Position numbers and translations under genes: made by a program. From Streptomyces sp. D2-8 (GTDB lineage Bacteria; Actinomycetota; Actinomycetes; Streptomycetales; Streptomycetaceae), in the NCBI RefSeq assembly GCF_023184515.1, contig NZ_JAAHBP010000014.1, positions 186,001 to 250,000 on the forward strand: a stretch of DNA of 64,000 nt, read 5' to 3'. The notes beneath the pieces are model-generated. The model ran no database searches and had not been told where the DNA came from. It saw nothing but the letters and a program-made list of their open reading frames with translations. How positions within the stretch are numbered: the first letter of the stretch is position 1; every line of letters starts with the position of its first letter. Shown piece after piece: positions 7,592 through 17,800 of this stretch.

Positions 7592-9154
7592 GTGACGACG
7601 AACCCGCACCCTCCCGCCCTCGCCGGCCGCCGCGAATGGACGGCTCTCGGCGTGCTGATGCTTCCGCTGCTGCTGGTCTCGATGGACGTGTCCGTCCTCT
7701 ACTTCGCGATCCCCGCGATCAGCGCCGACCTGGGGCCGAGCGCCACCCAGCAGCTGTGGATCTTCGACATCTACGGCTTCGTGCTGGCCGGCCTGCTGAT
7801 GACGATGGGCTCGCTCGGCGACCGCATCGGCCGCCGCAGACTCCTGCTGATCGGCGCCGCCGCCTTCGGTACGGCCTCCCTGGTCGCGGCCTACGCCACC
7901 AGCGCCGAGACCCTGATCGCCGCCCGCGCGGTCCTCGGCATCGGCGGCGCGACGCTGATGCCCTCCACGATGGCGCTGGTGCGCACGATGTTCACCGACC
8001 CCGCGCAGCGCACCAAGGCGATCGGAGTGTGGTCGGGCGTGATGACGGCCGGTATCGCGCTCGGCTCGGTGATGAGCGGGGTGCTCGTCGAGCACTTCTG
8101 GTGGGGCTCGGTCTTCCTGGTCAACCTGCCCGCGATGCTGCTGCTCCTGGTCCTCGGCCCCGTCCTGCTGCCCGAGTCGCGCACCCCGGACCCCGGCCGC
8201 TTCGACCTGCTGAGCGTGCCCCTGTCGATGGCGGCGGTGCTCCCCGTGATCTACGGGCTGAAGGAACTCGCGTCACAGGGCTGGAACGTGCGGTACGTGA
8301 TGTCGGTGACCGTCGGGCTGCTCTTCGCCGCGCTGTTCGTCCAGCGCCAGCGCACCGCGGCCTCCCCGCTGATCTCGCCGGAGCTGTTCCGGGGCCGCGG
8401 CTTCAGCCCGGCCGTCGTCCTCAACCTCGTCGCCGCCTTCGGCATGATGGGCTCGGCGTACTTCACGACCCAGTACATCCAGTCGGTCCTGGGCAACAGC
8501 CCTCTCGAGGCGGCGCTGTGGAGCCTGCTGCCGACGGTGCCCATCGGACTCGCGGCCCCGGTCGGCGCCCGCCTCGTGCAGCGGGGCGTGCCTCGCGCGT
8601 ACGTCGTCGGCGGAGGCTTCGTGGTCGCCGCGTGCGGCTACATGACGCTGGCCCTGGCCGGTACGGACTCGCTCTGGCTGCTGCTGGCCGCGTGCGCCGT
8701 CCTGGCCTGCGGCATCGTCGCCGTCATGTCCCAGGTGGCCGACCTGGCGCTGAGCTCCGCTCCGGTGGAGAAGGCGGGCGCGGCGTCGTCAATGCTGGAG
8801 ACCGGCACGGAGTTCGGCGGCGCGCTGAGCATGGCGTTCCTCGGCTCCATCGGTACCGCCGTCTACCGCCACGAGATCCCGGCCTCGGCTCCCGCCGCGG
8901 CCCGCGAGACCCTGGGCGGCGCCCTGGCCGTGGCCGACCGGCTCCCGGGGCGCGCGGGAGACGCCCTGGCGACGGCGGCACGCGAGGCCTTCACCAGCGG
9001 CATGCACGCGGCGGCGGTCACGGGCGCGGTGCTGCTGACCGCCGCGGCGGCAGCGGCGGTGGTGACCCTGCGGCGGGTCCCGGTACGCACAAACACCGGA
9101 CGGGCTGATCAGCTCAGCCCGTCCGGCGTTGAGGGACGAGTCCGTTCTGGGTGA
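7592..9154 (+). CDS. MFS multidrug efflux transporter, DHA2 (14-helix) type
   Basis: This 520-residue membrane protein is a drug:H+ antiporter of the EmrB/QacA group. Helix 1 ends with SMDVSVLYFAIPAI (motif D1 region). The loop between helices 2 and 3 reads GSLGDRIGRRRLLLIG (motif A), and helix 5 has GPVLLPES after the VFLVNLPAMLLLLVLG antiporter segment. Substrate unknown. GTG at 7592 has no ribosome site upstream, so the transcript may be leaderless. The last 20 or so residues (from NTGRADQLSPSG) are read through a palindromic repeat and are probably a late addition. Likely controlled by the divergent TetR gene. Confidence 0.9.
   Translation: MTTNPHPPALAGRREWTALGVLMLPLLLVSMDVSVLYFAIPAISADLGPSATQQLWIFDIYGFVLAGLLMTMGSLGDRIGRRRLLLIGAAAFGTASLVAAYATSAETLIAARAVLGIGGATLMPSTMALVRTMFTDPAQRTKAIGVWSGVMTAGIALGSVMSGVLVEHFWWGSVFLVNLPAMLLLLVLGPVLLPESRTPDPGRFDLLSVPLSMAAVLPVIYGLKELASQGWNVRYVMSVTVGLLFAALFVQRQRTAASPLISPELFRGRGFSPAVVLNLVAAFGMMGSAYFTTQYIQSVLGNSPLEAALWSLLPTVPIGLAAPVGARLVQRGVPRAYVVGGGFVVAACGYMTLALAGTDSLWLLLAACAVLACGIVAVMSQVADLALSSAPVEKAGAASSMLETGTEFGGALSMAFLGSIGTAVYRHEIPASAPAAARETLGGALAVADRLPGRAGDALATAAREAFTSGMHAAAVTGAVLLTAAAAAAVVTLRRVPVRTNTGRADQLSPSGVEGRVRSG
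9096..9126. repeat. Streptomyces-type palindromic repeat / terminator overlapping the MFS 3' end
   Basis: A perfect 13-bp stem (CCGGACGGGCTGA / TCAGCCCGTCCGG) with a 5-base loop is followed by GCGTTGAGGGACGAG. I recall this combination as a highly repeated intergenic element in Streptomyces. It lies inside the last codons of the MFS gene and before the convergent serA stop, so it probably also ends transcription from both sides. Confidence 0.7.
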
Positions 9155-9161
9155 ACGGGCC

Positions 9162-9180
9162 CCGGGGGCGGAGCCCCCGG
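9162..9180. terminator. second hairpin between MFS gene and serA
   Basis: An 8-bp perfect stem, CCGGGGGC / GCCCCCGG, with a GGA loop sits four bases before the serA stop codon (reading right to left, just after it). Together with the preceding palindrome it separates two convergent genes. Confidence 0.6.
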
Positions 9181-9184
9181 AAGG

Positions 9185-10774
9185 TCAGGCCAGGTTCACC
9201 GAACGCGCGGACGTGGCGCCGATCTCCGCCGCGACCTCGGCCAGCACACCGGAGGTCACCGTGTCGTCCACGGTCAGCACCGCCAGCGCCTCGCCACCGG
9301 CCGCCGCGCGCGACACCTGCATGCCGGCGATGTTGAGGCCCGCCTCACCGAGGATGCGGCCCACCGTGCCGACGACACCCGGCCGGTCCTCGTACTTCAG
9401 CACGATCATGTGGTCGGCGAGCGCGAGGTCGACGTCGAACTCCCCGACGGCGACGATCTTCTGGAGGTGCTTCGGGCCGGCCAGCGTGCCGGACACCGAC
9501 ACCTCCTCGCCGTCGGCGAGGGTGCCGCGCACCGTGACGACGTTGCGGTGCTCGGTCGCCTCGGAGCTGGTGGTGAGGCGCACCTCGACGCCGCGCTCCT
9601 GCGCGAACAGCGGGGCGTTGACGTACGACACCGTCTCGTCGACGACGTCCTCGAAGACACCCTTGAGCGCGGACAGCTCCAGCACCTTCACGTCGTGCTG
9701 GGTGATCTCGCCGTACACCTCGACGTCGAGGCGGACCGCGACCTCACCGGCGAGCGCGGTGAAGATCCGGCCCAGACGCTCGGCGAGCGGCAGGCCCGGC
9801 TTGACGTCCTCGGCGATGACACCGCCCTGCACGTTCACCGCGTCCGGCACGAGCTCACCGGCGAGGGCGAGGCGCACCGAGCGGGCGACGGCGATACCGG
9901 CCTTCTCCTGCGCCTCGTCCGTGGAGGCACCGAGGTGCGGGGTGGCGACGACCTGGTCGAACTCGAACAGCGGGGAGTCCGTGCAGGGCTCCTTCGCGTA
10001 CACGTCGAGACCGGCACCGGCGACCCGGCCCTCCTTGAGGGCGGAGTACAGCGCCTCCTCGTCGACGATCCCGCCGCGTGCGGCGTTGACGATGCGCACG
10101 CTCGGCTTGACCTTGCGCAGCGCCTCGTCGCCGATCAGGCCGAGGGTCTCGGGGGTCTTGGGGAGGTGCACGGTGATGAAGTCGGAGACCTCGAGCAGCT
10201 CGTCCAGCGACAGCACCTTGACGCCCATCTGCGCGGCGCGGGCGGGCTGCACGTAGGGGTCGTAGGCGACGACCTTCATGCCGAAGGCGGACATGCGCTG
10301 CGCGACGAGCGCGCCGATGCGGCCGAGGCCGACGACACCGAGGGTCTTCTCGGCCAGCTCGACGCCGGTGTACTTGCTGCGCTTCCACTCGCCGTTCTTC
10401 AGCGCGGCGTTCGCCTGCGGAATGTTGCGGGCGGTGGCGACGAGCAGACCGCAGGCCAGCTCGGCGGCGGTCACGATGTTCGAGGTGGGGGCGTTGACGA
10501 CCATCACGCCGGCCTTGGTGGCGGCGGAGACGTCCACGTTGTCCAGGCCGACGCCGGCTCGTGCGACGACCTTCAGCTTGTTCGCGGCGGCGATCGCCTC
10601 GGCGTCGACCTTGGTCGCCGAGCGGACCAGGATCGCATCCACGTCGGCGATGGCCGGGAGCAGCTCGGCTCGGTCCGCACCGTTGCAGTGCCGGATCTCG
10701 AAGTCCGGGCCCAGCGCGTCGACGGTGGCGGGCGACAGCTCTTCAGCGATGAGTACGACGGGTTTCGAGCTCAC
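9185..10774 (-). CDS. serA: D-3-phosphoglycerate dehydrogenase
   Basis: This 529-residue long-form SerA makes phosphohydroxypyruvate from 3-phosphoglycerate with NAD+, the first step of serine synthesis. The nucleotide fold shows GVVGLGRIGALVAQRM, and the active site has NAARGGIVDEEAL and TPHLGAST with the catalytic His. Residues from about 320 to 450 form the intervening substrate-binding domain of actinobacterial SerA. The C-terminus is an ACT domain (KYEDRPGVVGTVGRIL), the site of serine feedback inhibition in this type. GTG 10774 has GAGGA eight bases upstream, and the protein then begins SSKPVVLIAEEL; the longer in-frame reading has no ribosome site. Confidence 0.95.
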   Translation of the reverse strand: MSSKPVVLIAEELSPATVDALGPDFEIRHCNGADRAELLPAIADVDAILVRSATKVDAEAIAAANKLKVVARAGVGLDNVDVSAATKAGVMVVNAPTSNIVTAAELACGLLVATARNIPQANAALKNGEWKRSKYTGVELAEKTLGVVGLGRIGALVAQRMSAFGMKVVAYDPYVQPARAAQMGVKVLSLDELLEVSDFITVHLPKTPETLGLIGDEALRKVKPSVRIVNAARGGIVDEEALYSALKEGRVAGAGLDVYAKEPCTDSPLFEFDQVVATPHLGASTDEAQEKAGIAVARSVRLALAGELVPDAVNVQGGVIAEDVKPGLPLAERLGRIFTALAGEVAVRLDVEVYGEITQHDVKVLELSALKGVFEDVVDETVSYVNAPLFAQERGVEVRLTTSSEATEHRNVVTVRGTLADGEEVSVSGTLAGPKHLQKIVAVGEFDVDLALADHMIVLKYEDRPGVVGTVGRILGEAGLNIAGMQVSRAAAGGEALAVLTVDDTVTSGVLAEVAAEIGATSARSVNLA

Positions 10775-10891
10775 GTGAGTCCTCACAAGTCCAGTGCTGC
10801 GGACGGCCGTCCCGACGGCCGCAGGCGGTGGAGGGTGGTGGCCGCGTGGAAGACGCACGACGCTGTGGGCCTGACGCGTTATGTGTGCAGC

Positions 10892-10897
10892 AGTCTA
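10892..10897 (-). promoter_or_regulatory. candidate -10 box for serA
   Basis: On the minus strand TAGACT occurs about 118 bases upstream of the serA start, a good match to the Streptomyces vegetative -10 hexamer. No clear -35 box is seen at the expected distance. The remaining bases 10775-11001 between serA and the hairpins hold no gene or other signal I can support. Confidence 0.25.
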
Positions 10898-11001
10898 GTG
10901 GCGCCGGGGGCGTCGTCTTGCGCCGCTGCGGAAGGATCACCCGTCCGTGGCCGGACGGAACGGACAACGCCGTACCACCGACGTTACCCGGGGTTCGCCG
11001 A

Positions 11002-11030
11002 AGGGGCCGGAGCGGGATGCTCCGGCCCCT
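11002..11030. terminator. hairpin between ilvC and serA (inner)
   Basis: A perfect 12-bp stem, AGGGGCCGGAGC / GCTCCGGCCCCT, with a 5-base loop lies directly beside the longer ilvC hairpin. It is probably a second terminator for the ilv operon. Confidence 0.6.
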
Positions 11031-11096
11031 CGGGTCCTGCCGTCACCTTCCCGCCTGCCCGGCGGGCGGACGACGGGAAGGTGACGGCAGGACCCG
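11031..11096 (-). terminator. long terminator hairpin after ilvC
   Basis: Arms at 11031-11053 and 11074-11096 pair perfectly over 23 bases (core CTGCCGTCACCTTCCCG) around a 20-base loop that is itself self-complementary (CTGCCC / GGGCGG). It begins ten bases after the ilvC stop codon. Confidence 0.85.
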
Positions 11097-11106
11097 GGCA
11101 GGCGGC

Positions 11107-12105
<999 letters not shown>

Positions 12106-12181
12106 TTTGGGTTCTCTCCTCGGGAGTGCAGGTGTTGCGTCCCACCGTATGACGGGGGGCGGAAGGGAAGTCTCAGGGTCT

Positions 12182-12222
12182 CGGAATACGGGCGGCCGAC
12201 GGCGCGCCGACCGCCCGTTCCG
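12182..12222 (-). terminator. intercistronic hairpin between ilvN and ilvC
   Basis: Arms ACGGGCGG (12188-12195) and CCGCCCGT (12211-12218) pair over 8 bp and extend through CGGAA/TTCCG after a one-base bulge. No T-run follows. It may partly terminate transcription, or be a processing site that lets ilvC be expressed separately. Confidence 0.5.
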
Positions 12223-12226
12223 GGTC

Positions 12227-12751
12227 TTACGCCGACCGGTCCAGGGCGCGCAGCGACCGGTCCGTGATGGAGCGGGCACCGCGGCCGATCGCGATCGTGC
12301 CGGACTGGACGAGCTCCTTGATGCCGTAGGGCTCCAGCATCTTGAGCATCGCCGACAGCTTCTCGCCGGATCCGGTGGCCTCGATGGTGACGGCCTCCGG
12401 GGAGACGTCGACGGTCTTGGCGCGGAACAACTGGACGATCTCGACGATCTGGGAGCGCGTCTCGTTGTCGGCGCGCACCTTCACCAGGACGAGTTCGCGC
12501 TGCACCGCCTGCGACGGCTCCAGCTCGACGATCTTCAGCACGTTGACGAGCTTGTTGAGCTGCTTGGTGACCTGCTCCAGCGGCAGGTCCTCCACGCCGA
12601 CGACGATGGTGATGCGGGAGATGTCGGGGTGCTCGGTGACACCGACCGCGAGCGAGTCGATGTTGAAGCCGCGGCGGGAGAACAGGGCGGCGATCCGGGC
12701 GAGGATGCCGGGGGTGTTCTCCACCAGGACGGAGAGCGTGTGCTTGGACAT
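12227..12751 (-). CDS. ilvN: acetolactate synthase small (regulatory) subunit
   Basis: This 174-residue subunit holds valine-binding sites and activates the IlvB catalytic subunit. The N-terminal ACT domain is clear: LSVLVENTPGILARIAALFS at residues 5-24, followed by GFNIDSLAVG and ISRITIVV. The C-terminal domain (from about residue 85) has the usual EATGSGEKLSAMLKMLEPYGIKELVQSG text. Length is typical of actinobacterial IlvN/IlvH. It starts 21 bases after ilvB and is certainly in the same transcript. Confidence 0.96.
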   Translation of the reverse strand: MSKHTLSVLVENTPGILARIAALFSRRGFNIDSLAVGVTEHPDISRITIVVGVEDLPLEQVTKQLNKLVNVLKIVELEPSQAVQRELVLVKVRADNETRSQIVEIVQLFRAKTVDVSPEAVTIEATGSGEKLSAMLKMLEPYGIKELVQSGTIAIGRGARSITDRSLRALDRSA

Positions 12752-12772
12752 GATCTGCTTCCTTTACGGCTC

Positions 12773-14620
12773 TCAGTCGTCTTCGTTGTCGCCGAAGTCG
12801 GGGCGGACGTCCCGGGCGGCCATGATCTCGTCGTTGGAGGTGCCGGCGGCGACCATCGGCCAGACCATCGCGTCCTCGTGGACGATGAAGTCGACGACGA
12901 CCGGGCGGTCGTTGATGGAGTTCGCCTCCTCGATGACCTTGTCGAGGTCGTCCGGGGACTCGCAGCGGATCGCGTAGCAGCCCATGGCCTCCGACAGCTT
13001 CACGAAGTCGGGGACACGGGTGCCGCGGGCCTGAGGGTTGACGTCGTCCGGGCCGGAGTGCAGGACGGTGTTGGAGTACCGCTGGTTGTAGAAGAGGGTC
13101 TGCCACTGGCGGACCATCCCGAGGGCACCGTTGTTGATGACGGCGACCTTGATCGGGATGTTGTTCAGGGCGCAGGTGGTGAGCTCCTGGTTGGTCATCT
13201 GGAAGCAGCCGTCGCCGTCGATCGCCCAGACCGCCTTGTCCGGGGCGCCGGCCTTGGCGCCCATGGCGGCCGGGACGGCGTAGCCCATCGTTCCGGCGCC
13301 ACCGGAGTTCAGCCAGGTCGCGGGCTTCTCGTACTGGATGAAGTGCGCGGACCACATCTGGTGCTGGCCGACGCCCGCCGCGAAGATCGTGCCCTCGGGC
13401 GCGAGCCGGCCGATGCGCTCGATGACCTGCTGCGGGGACAGCGAGCCGTCCTCGGGCTGGTCGTAGCCGAGCGGGTAGGTGTCACGCCAGCGGGTGAGGT
13501 CCTTCCACCAGGCGCTGTAGTCGCCCTGGTGGCCCTCGCTGTGCTCCTTCTGGACGGCCTGGATGAGGTCGGCGATGACCTCGCGCGCGTCGCCGACGAT
13601 GGGCACGTCCGCGGCACGGTTCTTGCCGATCTCGGCCGGGTCGATGTCGGCGTGGACGATCTTGGCGTACGGGGCGAAGCTGTCCAGCTTGCCGGTGACG
13701 CGGTCGTCGAAGCGGGCTCCGAGGGCGACGATCAGGTCGGCCTTCTGCAGCGCGGTGACGGCGGTGACCGCACCGTGCATGCCCGGCATTCCCACGTGCA
13801 GCGGGTGGCTGTCGGGGAATGCGCCGAGCGCCATCAGGGTGGTGGTGACGGGCGCTCCGGTGAGCTCGGCGAGAACCTTGAGCTCGGTGGTGGCGTGTGC
13901 CTTGATGACACCGCCGCCGACGTAGAGGACGGGCCGCTTGGCGGAGGTGATCAGCTTGGCGGCCTCGCGGATCTGCTTGGCGTGCGGCTTGGTCACCGGG
14001 CGGTAGCCGGGCAGGTCCATGGCAGGCGGCCAGGAGAACGTGGTCTTCGCCTGGAGGGCGTCCTTGGCGATGTCGACCAGGACCGGGCCGGGGCGGCCGG
14101 TGGAGGCGATGTGGAACGCCTGGGCGATGACCCGCGGGATGTCCTCGGCCTTGGTGACGAGGAAGTTGTGCTTGGTGATCGGCATGGTGATACCGACGAT
14201 GTCCGCCTCCTGGAAGGCGTCCGTGCCGATCGCCTTGGACGCCACCTGGCCGGTGATCGCGACCAGCGGCACCGAGTCCATGTGCGCGTCGGCGATGGGG
14301 GTGACCAGGTTGGTGGCGCCGGGGCCCGACGTGGCCATGCAGACGCCGACCTTGCCGGTGGCCTGCGCGTAGCCGGTGGCGGCGTGACCGGCGCCCTGCT
14401 CGTGCCGGACCAGGACGTGGCGCACCCGGGTGGAGTCCATCAGCGGGTCGTAGGCCGGGAGGATCGCACCGCCGGGAATGCCGAATACCGTGTCGGCGCC
14501 GACCTCCTCGAGAGAGCGGATGAGGGACTGCGCGCCCGTCACCTGCTCGGGGGCGGAGTGGTGTCCTCCGGATCGGGGCCGGGGCTGCGGGTGGTGGGCC
14601 CCGGTGGCCTGCTCGGTCAT
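12773..14620 (-). CDS. ilvB: acetolactate synthase large (catalytic) subunit
   Basis: This 615-residue thiamine-diphosphate enzyme joins two pyruvates, or pyruvate and 2-oxobutyrate, in the first common step of branched-chain synthesis. The N-terminal domain shows EEVGADTVFGIPGGAILPAY, then VRHEQGAGHAATGYAQ with the catalytic Glu. The ThDP motif runs from WAIDGDGCFQMTNQELTT to IKVAVINN. ATG 14620 is preferred over the ATG six bases earlier because GAGAAGAG would be only one base from the earlier start. The first 30 residues are a Gln/His/Pro-rich tail ahead of the conserved core. Expression is probably set by the leader-peptide attenuator upstream. Confidence 0.96.
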   Translation of the reverse strand: MTEQATGAHHPQPRPRSGGHHSAPEQVTGAQSLIRSLEEVGADTVFGIPGGAILPAYDPLMDSTRVRHVLVRHEQGAGHAATGYAQATGKVGVCMATSGPGATNLVTPIADAHMDSVPLVAITGQVASKAIGTDAFQEADIVGITMPITKHNFLVTKAEDIPRVIAQAFHIASTGRPGPVLVDIAKDALQAKTTFSWPPAMDLPGYRPVTKPHAKQIREAAKLITSAKRPVLYVGGGVIKAHATTELKVLAELTGAPVTTTLMALGAFPDSHPLHVGMPGMHGAVTAVTALQKADLIVALGARFDDRVTGKLDSFAPYAKIVHADIDPAEIGKNRAADVPIVGDAREVIADLIQAVQKEHSEGHQGDYSAWWKDLTRWRDTYPLGYDQPEDGSLSPQQVIERIGRLAPEGTIFAAGVGQHQMWSAHFIQYEKPATWLNSGGAGTMGYAVPAAMGAKAGAPDKAVWAIDGDGCFQMTNQELTTCALNNIPIKVAVINNGALGMVRQWQTLFYNQRYSNTVLHSGPDDVNPQARGTRVPDFVKLSEAMGCYAIRCESPDDLDKVIEEANSINDRPVVVDFIVHEDAMVWPMVAAGTSNDEIMAARDVRPDFGDNEDD

Positions 14621-14701
14621 CGGCATTCTCTTCTCAGATGCTGAGGGTTTTTGCGAGGTTTGTACGGTCTTCGGCTGCTGCACGGAAGGCGCCTGTGCAA
14701 C

Positions 14702-14735
14702 AAAAAACCCCTCGTGCCATAAGGCAAGCGAGGGG
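14702..14735 (-). terminator. ilvB attenuator: intrinsic terminator in the leader
   Basis: On the minus strand a 7-bp stem CCCCTCG / CGAGGGG (arms 14729-14735 and 14708-14714) with an inner TGCC/GGCA stem is followed by TTTTTT. This is the only terminator in the window with a true T-run. It stands about 80 bases before ilvB and after a leader peptide, so it is a regulated terminator. Confidence 0.88.
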
Positions 14736-14752
14736 AGCGCGCCGGGTGGGGT

Positions 14753-14775
14753 CGCTGAGCGGTCGAGGCTCAGCG
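14753..14775 (-). promoter_or_regulatory. ilv leader hairpin adjacent to the leader-peptide stop
   Basis: A perfect 8-bp inverted repeat, CGCTGAGC / GCTCAGCG (arms 14753-14760 and 14768-14775), begins immediately after the TGA of the leader peptide. A ribosome stalled in the peptide would change whether it forms, which fits a pause or anti-terminator element. The mutually exclusive pairing with the terminator is not obvious by eye. Confidence 0.6.
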
Positions 14776-14817
14776 TCAGCCGACGCGCTTTCCAAGTACG
14801 AGAATTCGGGTGCGCAT
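14776..14817 (-). CDS. ilvB leader peptide (MRTRILVLGKRVG)
   Basis: A 13-residue ORF with a GGGGGAGGG ribosome site about nine bases upstream reads MRTRILVLGKRVG. Five of its residues are Ile, Leu or Val (one Ile, two Leu, two Val), the end products of the operon. It is followed at once by a hairpin and then a T-tailed terminator before ilvB. This is the standard design of ribosome-mediated attenuation: scarcity of charged branched-chain tRNAs stalls the ribosome and lets transcription pass. Similar leaders for ilvB in actinobacteria are known from comparative work. Confidence 0.85.
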   Translation of the reverse strand: MRTRILVLGKRVG

Positions 14818-14850
14818 GGCACTGACCCTCCCCCCGGCACGCACTCACTG

Positions 14851-17800
14851 TCAAGTGGGTGGGACGGGAGTCTCATTATGTGAGCGGAGGGCCGTGCCGC
14901 CTCCGATGACGGCGGACACACCCGAGCTGTACACCCGCGGGGCGCCGCCCGCGAACGCCGGTTCGGCCGGTCCGTTCGGCACCGGATAGTGGCCGGCGGC
15001 GAGCGCCCGGCGCAGCCGGTACTCGTCGAGCGGCCCGGAGAACGCCATGCCCTGCCCGTGCGTGCAGCCCATCGCGCGCAGAGCGGTGACCTGCTCGGGC
15101 AGATCCACCCCTTCGGCCACGGACTTCAGCCCGAGGTCGCCCGCGATGCGCAGCAGCCCGCTGGTGATCTTGTGCAGGCGCGCGGACTCGACGACGCCCT
15201 CGACCAGACCGCGGTCGAGCTTCAGGACGTCGACGGGGAGCCGCCTGAGGGCCGTGATCGCCGCGTAGCCGCTGCCGAACCCGTCGAGCGAGATCCGTAC
15301 GCCGACCCGCCGCAGGGCGCCCAGGCGCCGCTCCAGCTCGTCCAGCGAGACCCTCGGGTCGGCGTCCGACAGTTCGATGATCAGCGACCCGGACGGCAGC
15401 CCGTGCCGCGTGAGCAGCGCCTCGATCGAGCCGAGCGGCATCGACCGGTCCAGCAGCCGACGGGCGCTCATCCGCACGACGACCGGCACGGACAGCCCGG
15501 TCGCGTGCCGCTCGGCGGCCTGCTCGACGGCCTCCTCGATCATCCACCGGCCCAGCTCGGCGGTCTTGTCGCCGTCCTCGGCCACCCGCAGGAACTCCGC
15601 CGGGGTGAAGAGCACCCCTTGCGAGGAGCGCCAGCGCGCCTGCGCGGACACCGACGTGATCCGGCCATCCTCCAGGGACACCACCGGCTGGTGCAGCAGG
15701 GCGAACTCCCCGTCGTGCAGCGCGGCCCGCAGGCGGGTGGCGAGCTCGGCCTTGCGGACCACGTCCTGCTGCATCTGCGGCTTGTACAGCTCGACGCGGC
15801 CCTTGCCGCCGGCCTTGGCCCGGTACATGGCCAGATCGGCGTTGCGCAGCAGCTCGCCCGCGCCGAGGCCGGCTTCCGCGAAGGCCACACCGATGGAGGC
15901 GTTGACACGGACATCGTTGCCGTCGATGAGATAGGGCTGCGACAGCGTCGTCCTGAGGCGGTCGGCGAGCTCCAGGATGTGCCGTTCCCGGGCGTCCCGG
16001 TCACGGGTGTTGTCCCCGGCGATCAGCGCCGCGAACTCGTCTCCGCCGAGCCGGGAGGCGGTGTCGCCGTGCCGGACGGAGTCCTGGAGCCTGCGGGCGG
16101 CCTGGACGAGCAGCTCGTCCCCGGCCTGGTGCCCGATCGTGTCGTTGACGGCCTTGAAGCCGTCGAGATCGATGAACAGCACGGCCGTGTTCCGCAGGGC
16201 CACGCCCCGGTCGGAGGCGCGGCGGCCCGAGAGGGCGTGCTGGACGCGCTTGGTGAACAGGGCGCGGTTGGGCAGGTCGGTGAGCGGGTCGTGCTCGGCG
16301 TTGTGCTGCAATTGGGCCTGGAGCCGCACCCTTTCGGTCACGTCACGGCTGTTGAAGATGAGGCCGCCGTGATGGCGGTTGACGGTCGACTCGACGTTCA
16401 GCCAGCCTCCGTCGCCCGAGCGGAAACGGCACTCGATGCGCGTGGTGGGTTCCTCGACCGGATTGGCGGCGAGGAACCTGCGGACCTCGTGCACGACGCA
16501 GCCCAGGTCCTCGGGGTGGATGAGATTGGCCAGTTCCGTACCCACCAGCTCCTCGGCCGAGCGGCCGTACACACCGGCGGCGGCCGGGGAGACGTACCTC
16601 AGGACGCCGCTGGGGGCGGCGATCATGATGACGTCGCTGGAGCCCTGCACCAGGGAGCGGAAGTGGTTCTCCTTCTGCGCCAGTTCCTGGGTGAGGGTGA
16701 TGTTGTCGAGCAGCATGATGCCCTGGCGCACCACGAGCGCGAGCACCACCGTGCCCCCGGTCAGCAGGACCACGCGGTCGACGCTGCGGCCGTTGAGGAC
16801 GTTGTAGAGGATCCCCAGGGTGCACACGGCGGCCGCCAGGTACGGCGTGAGGGCGGCGAGGGAGCCGGCGATGGGCCGGGCGGCCGGGTACCGGCTGTGC
16901 TCGGCGCCGGGCAGGGACGCCTGGTGGCTGGGTCCGCTGCGCTGCCCCGGCACGTGCTCGTGCACCACGCGGGTGTGCCCCGTGGAACCGTGCCGGTCGG
17001 GGCCGCCGCGCCGGTCGCGCTCCGTGCGGGGCGCGGCCCACGGGGCGTACGCCAGGAGCAGCGAGCCGGCGAACCAGCCCGCGTCGAGCAGCTGGCCGGA
17101 GCGGTAGTCGTGGTGCATGAGCGGCGAGGTGAACAGGGCGTCGCACATCACGGTCAGGGCGAGGGCGCCGATGGCGGTGTTGACCGCGGAGCGGTTCACC
17201 GCGGACCGCCTGAAGTGCAGGGCGAGCACCATGCTGACCAGCGCGATGTCGAGCAGCGGGTAGGCCAGTGACAGCGCGGTGTGCGCCACGCTCGGCCCTT
17301 CGGACTTCGCGGCCTGGGCGAGGGCGAGGCTCCAGGCCAGCGTCAACAACGAGCCGCCGATGAGCCAGGCGTCCAGCCCGAGGCAGACCCAGCCGGCCTT
17401 GGTCACCGGCCGCTTGGCGAGCACGAGCAGCCCGACGATCGCGGGCGGCGCGAAGCAGAGGAAGAACAGGTCGGCGTAGCTGGGGCTGGGAACGGGCAGT
17501 CCGAGGACCACCTCGTACCACCCCCAGACCAGGTTGCCCAGGGAGGCCATGGCCGAGGAGAGGCCGAACAGCAGCCAGGCGGGTCGAAAGCGGGGGCGGC
17601 GGCTGCGGGCATAGACGAAGCACGAGACGGCGGCGGTGGCGGCCGCGGCGCTCAGCCCGAAGTCGCCCATGAACAGCGCCACTTCGGACGAACCCCAGCC
17701 GAACGCGGCGCCGACGGCGTATCCCGCGCAGGCCAGGGCGAGGACGAGTTGGAGGGCCAGGCCCGGCCGGTGGCCGGGGACCGGCGTGCGGGGCAGCAGC

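Noticed and set aside
14849..14854. TTGACA upstream of the ilv leader as a -35 box
   Set aside because: No acceptable -10 hexamer lies 16-19 bases downstream; that region is the GGGGGAGGG ribosome site of the leader peptide.
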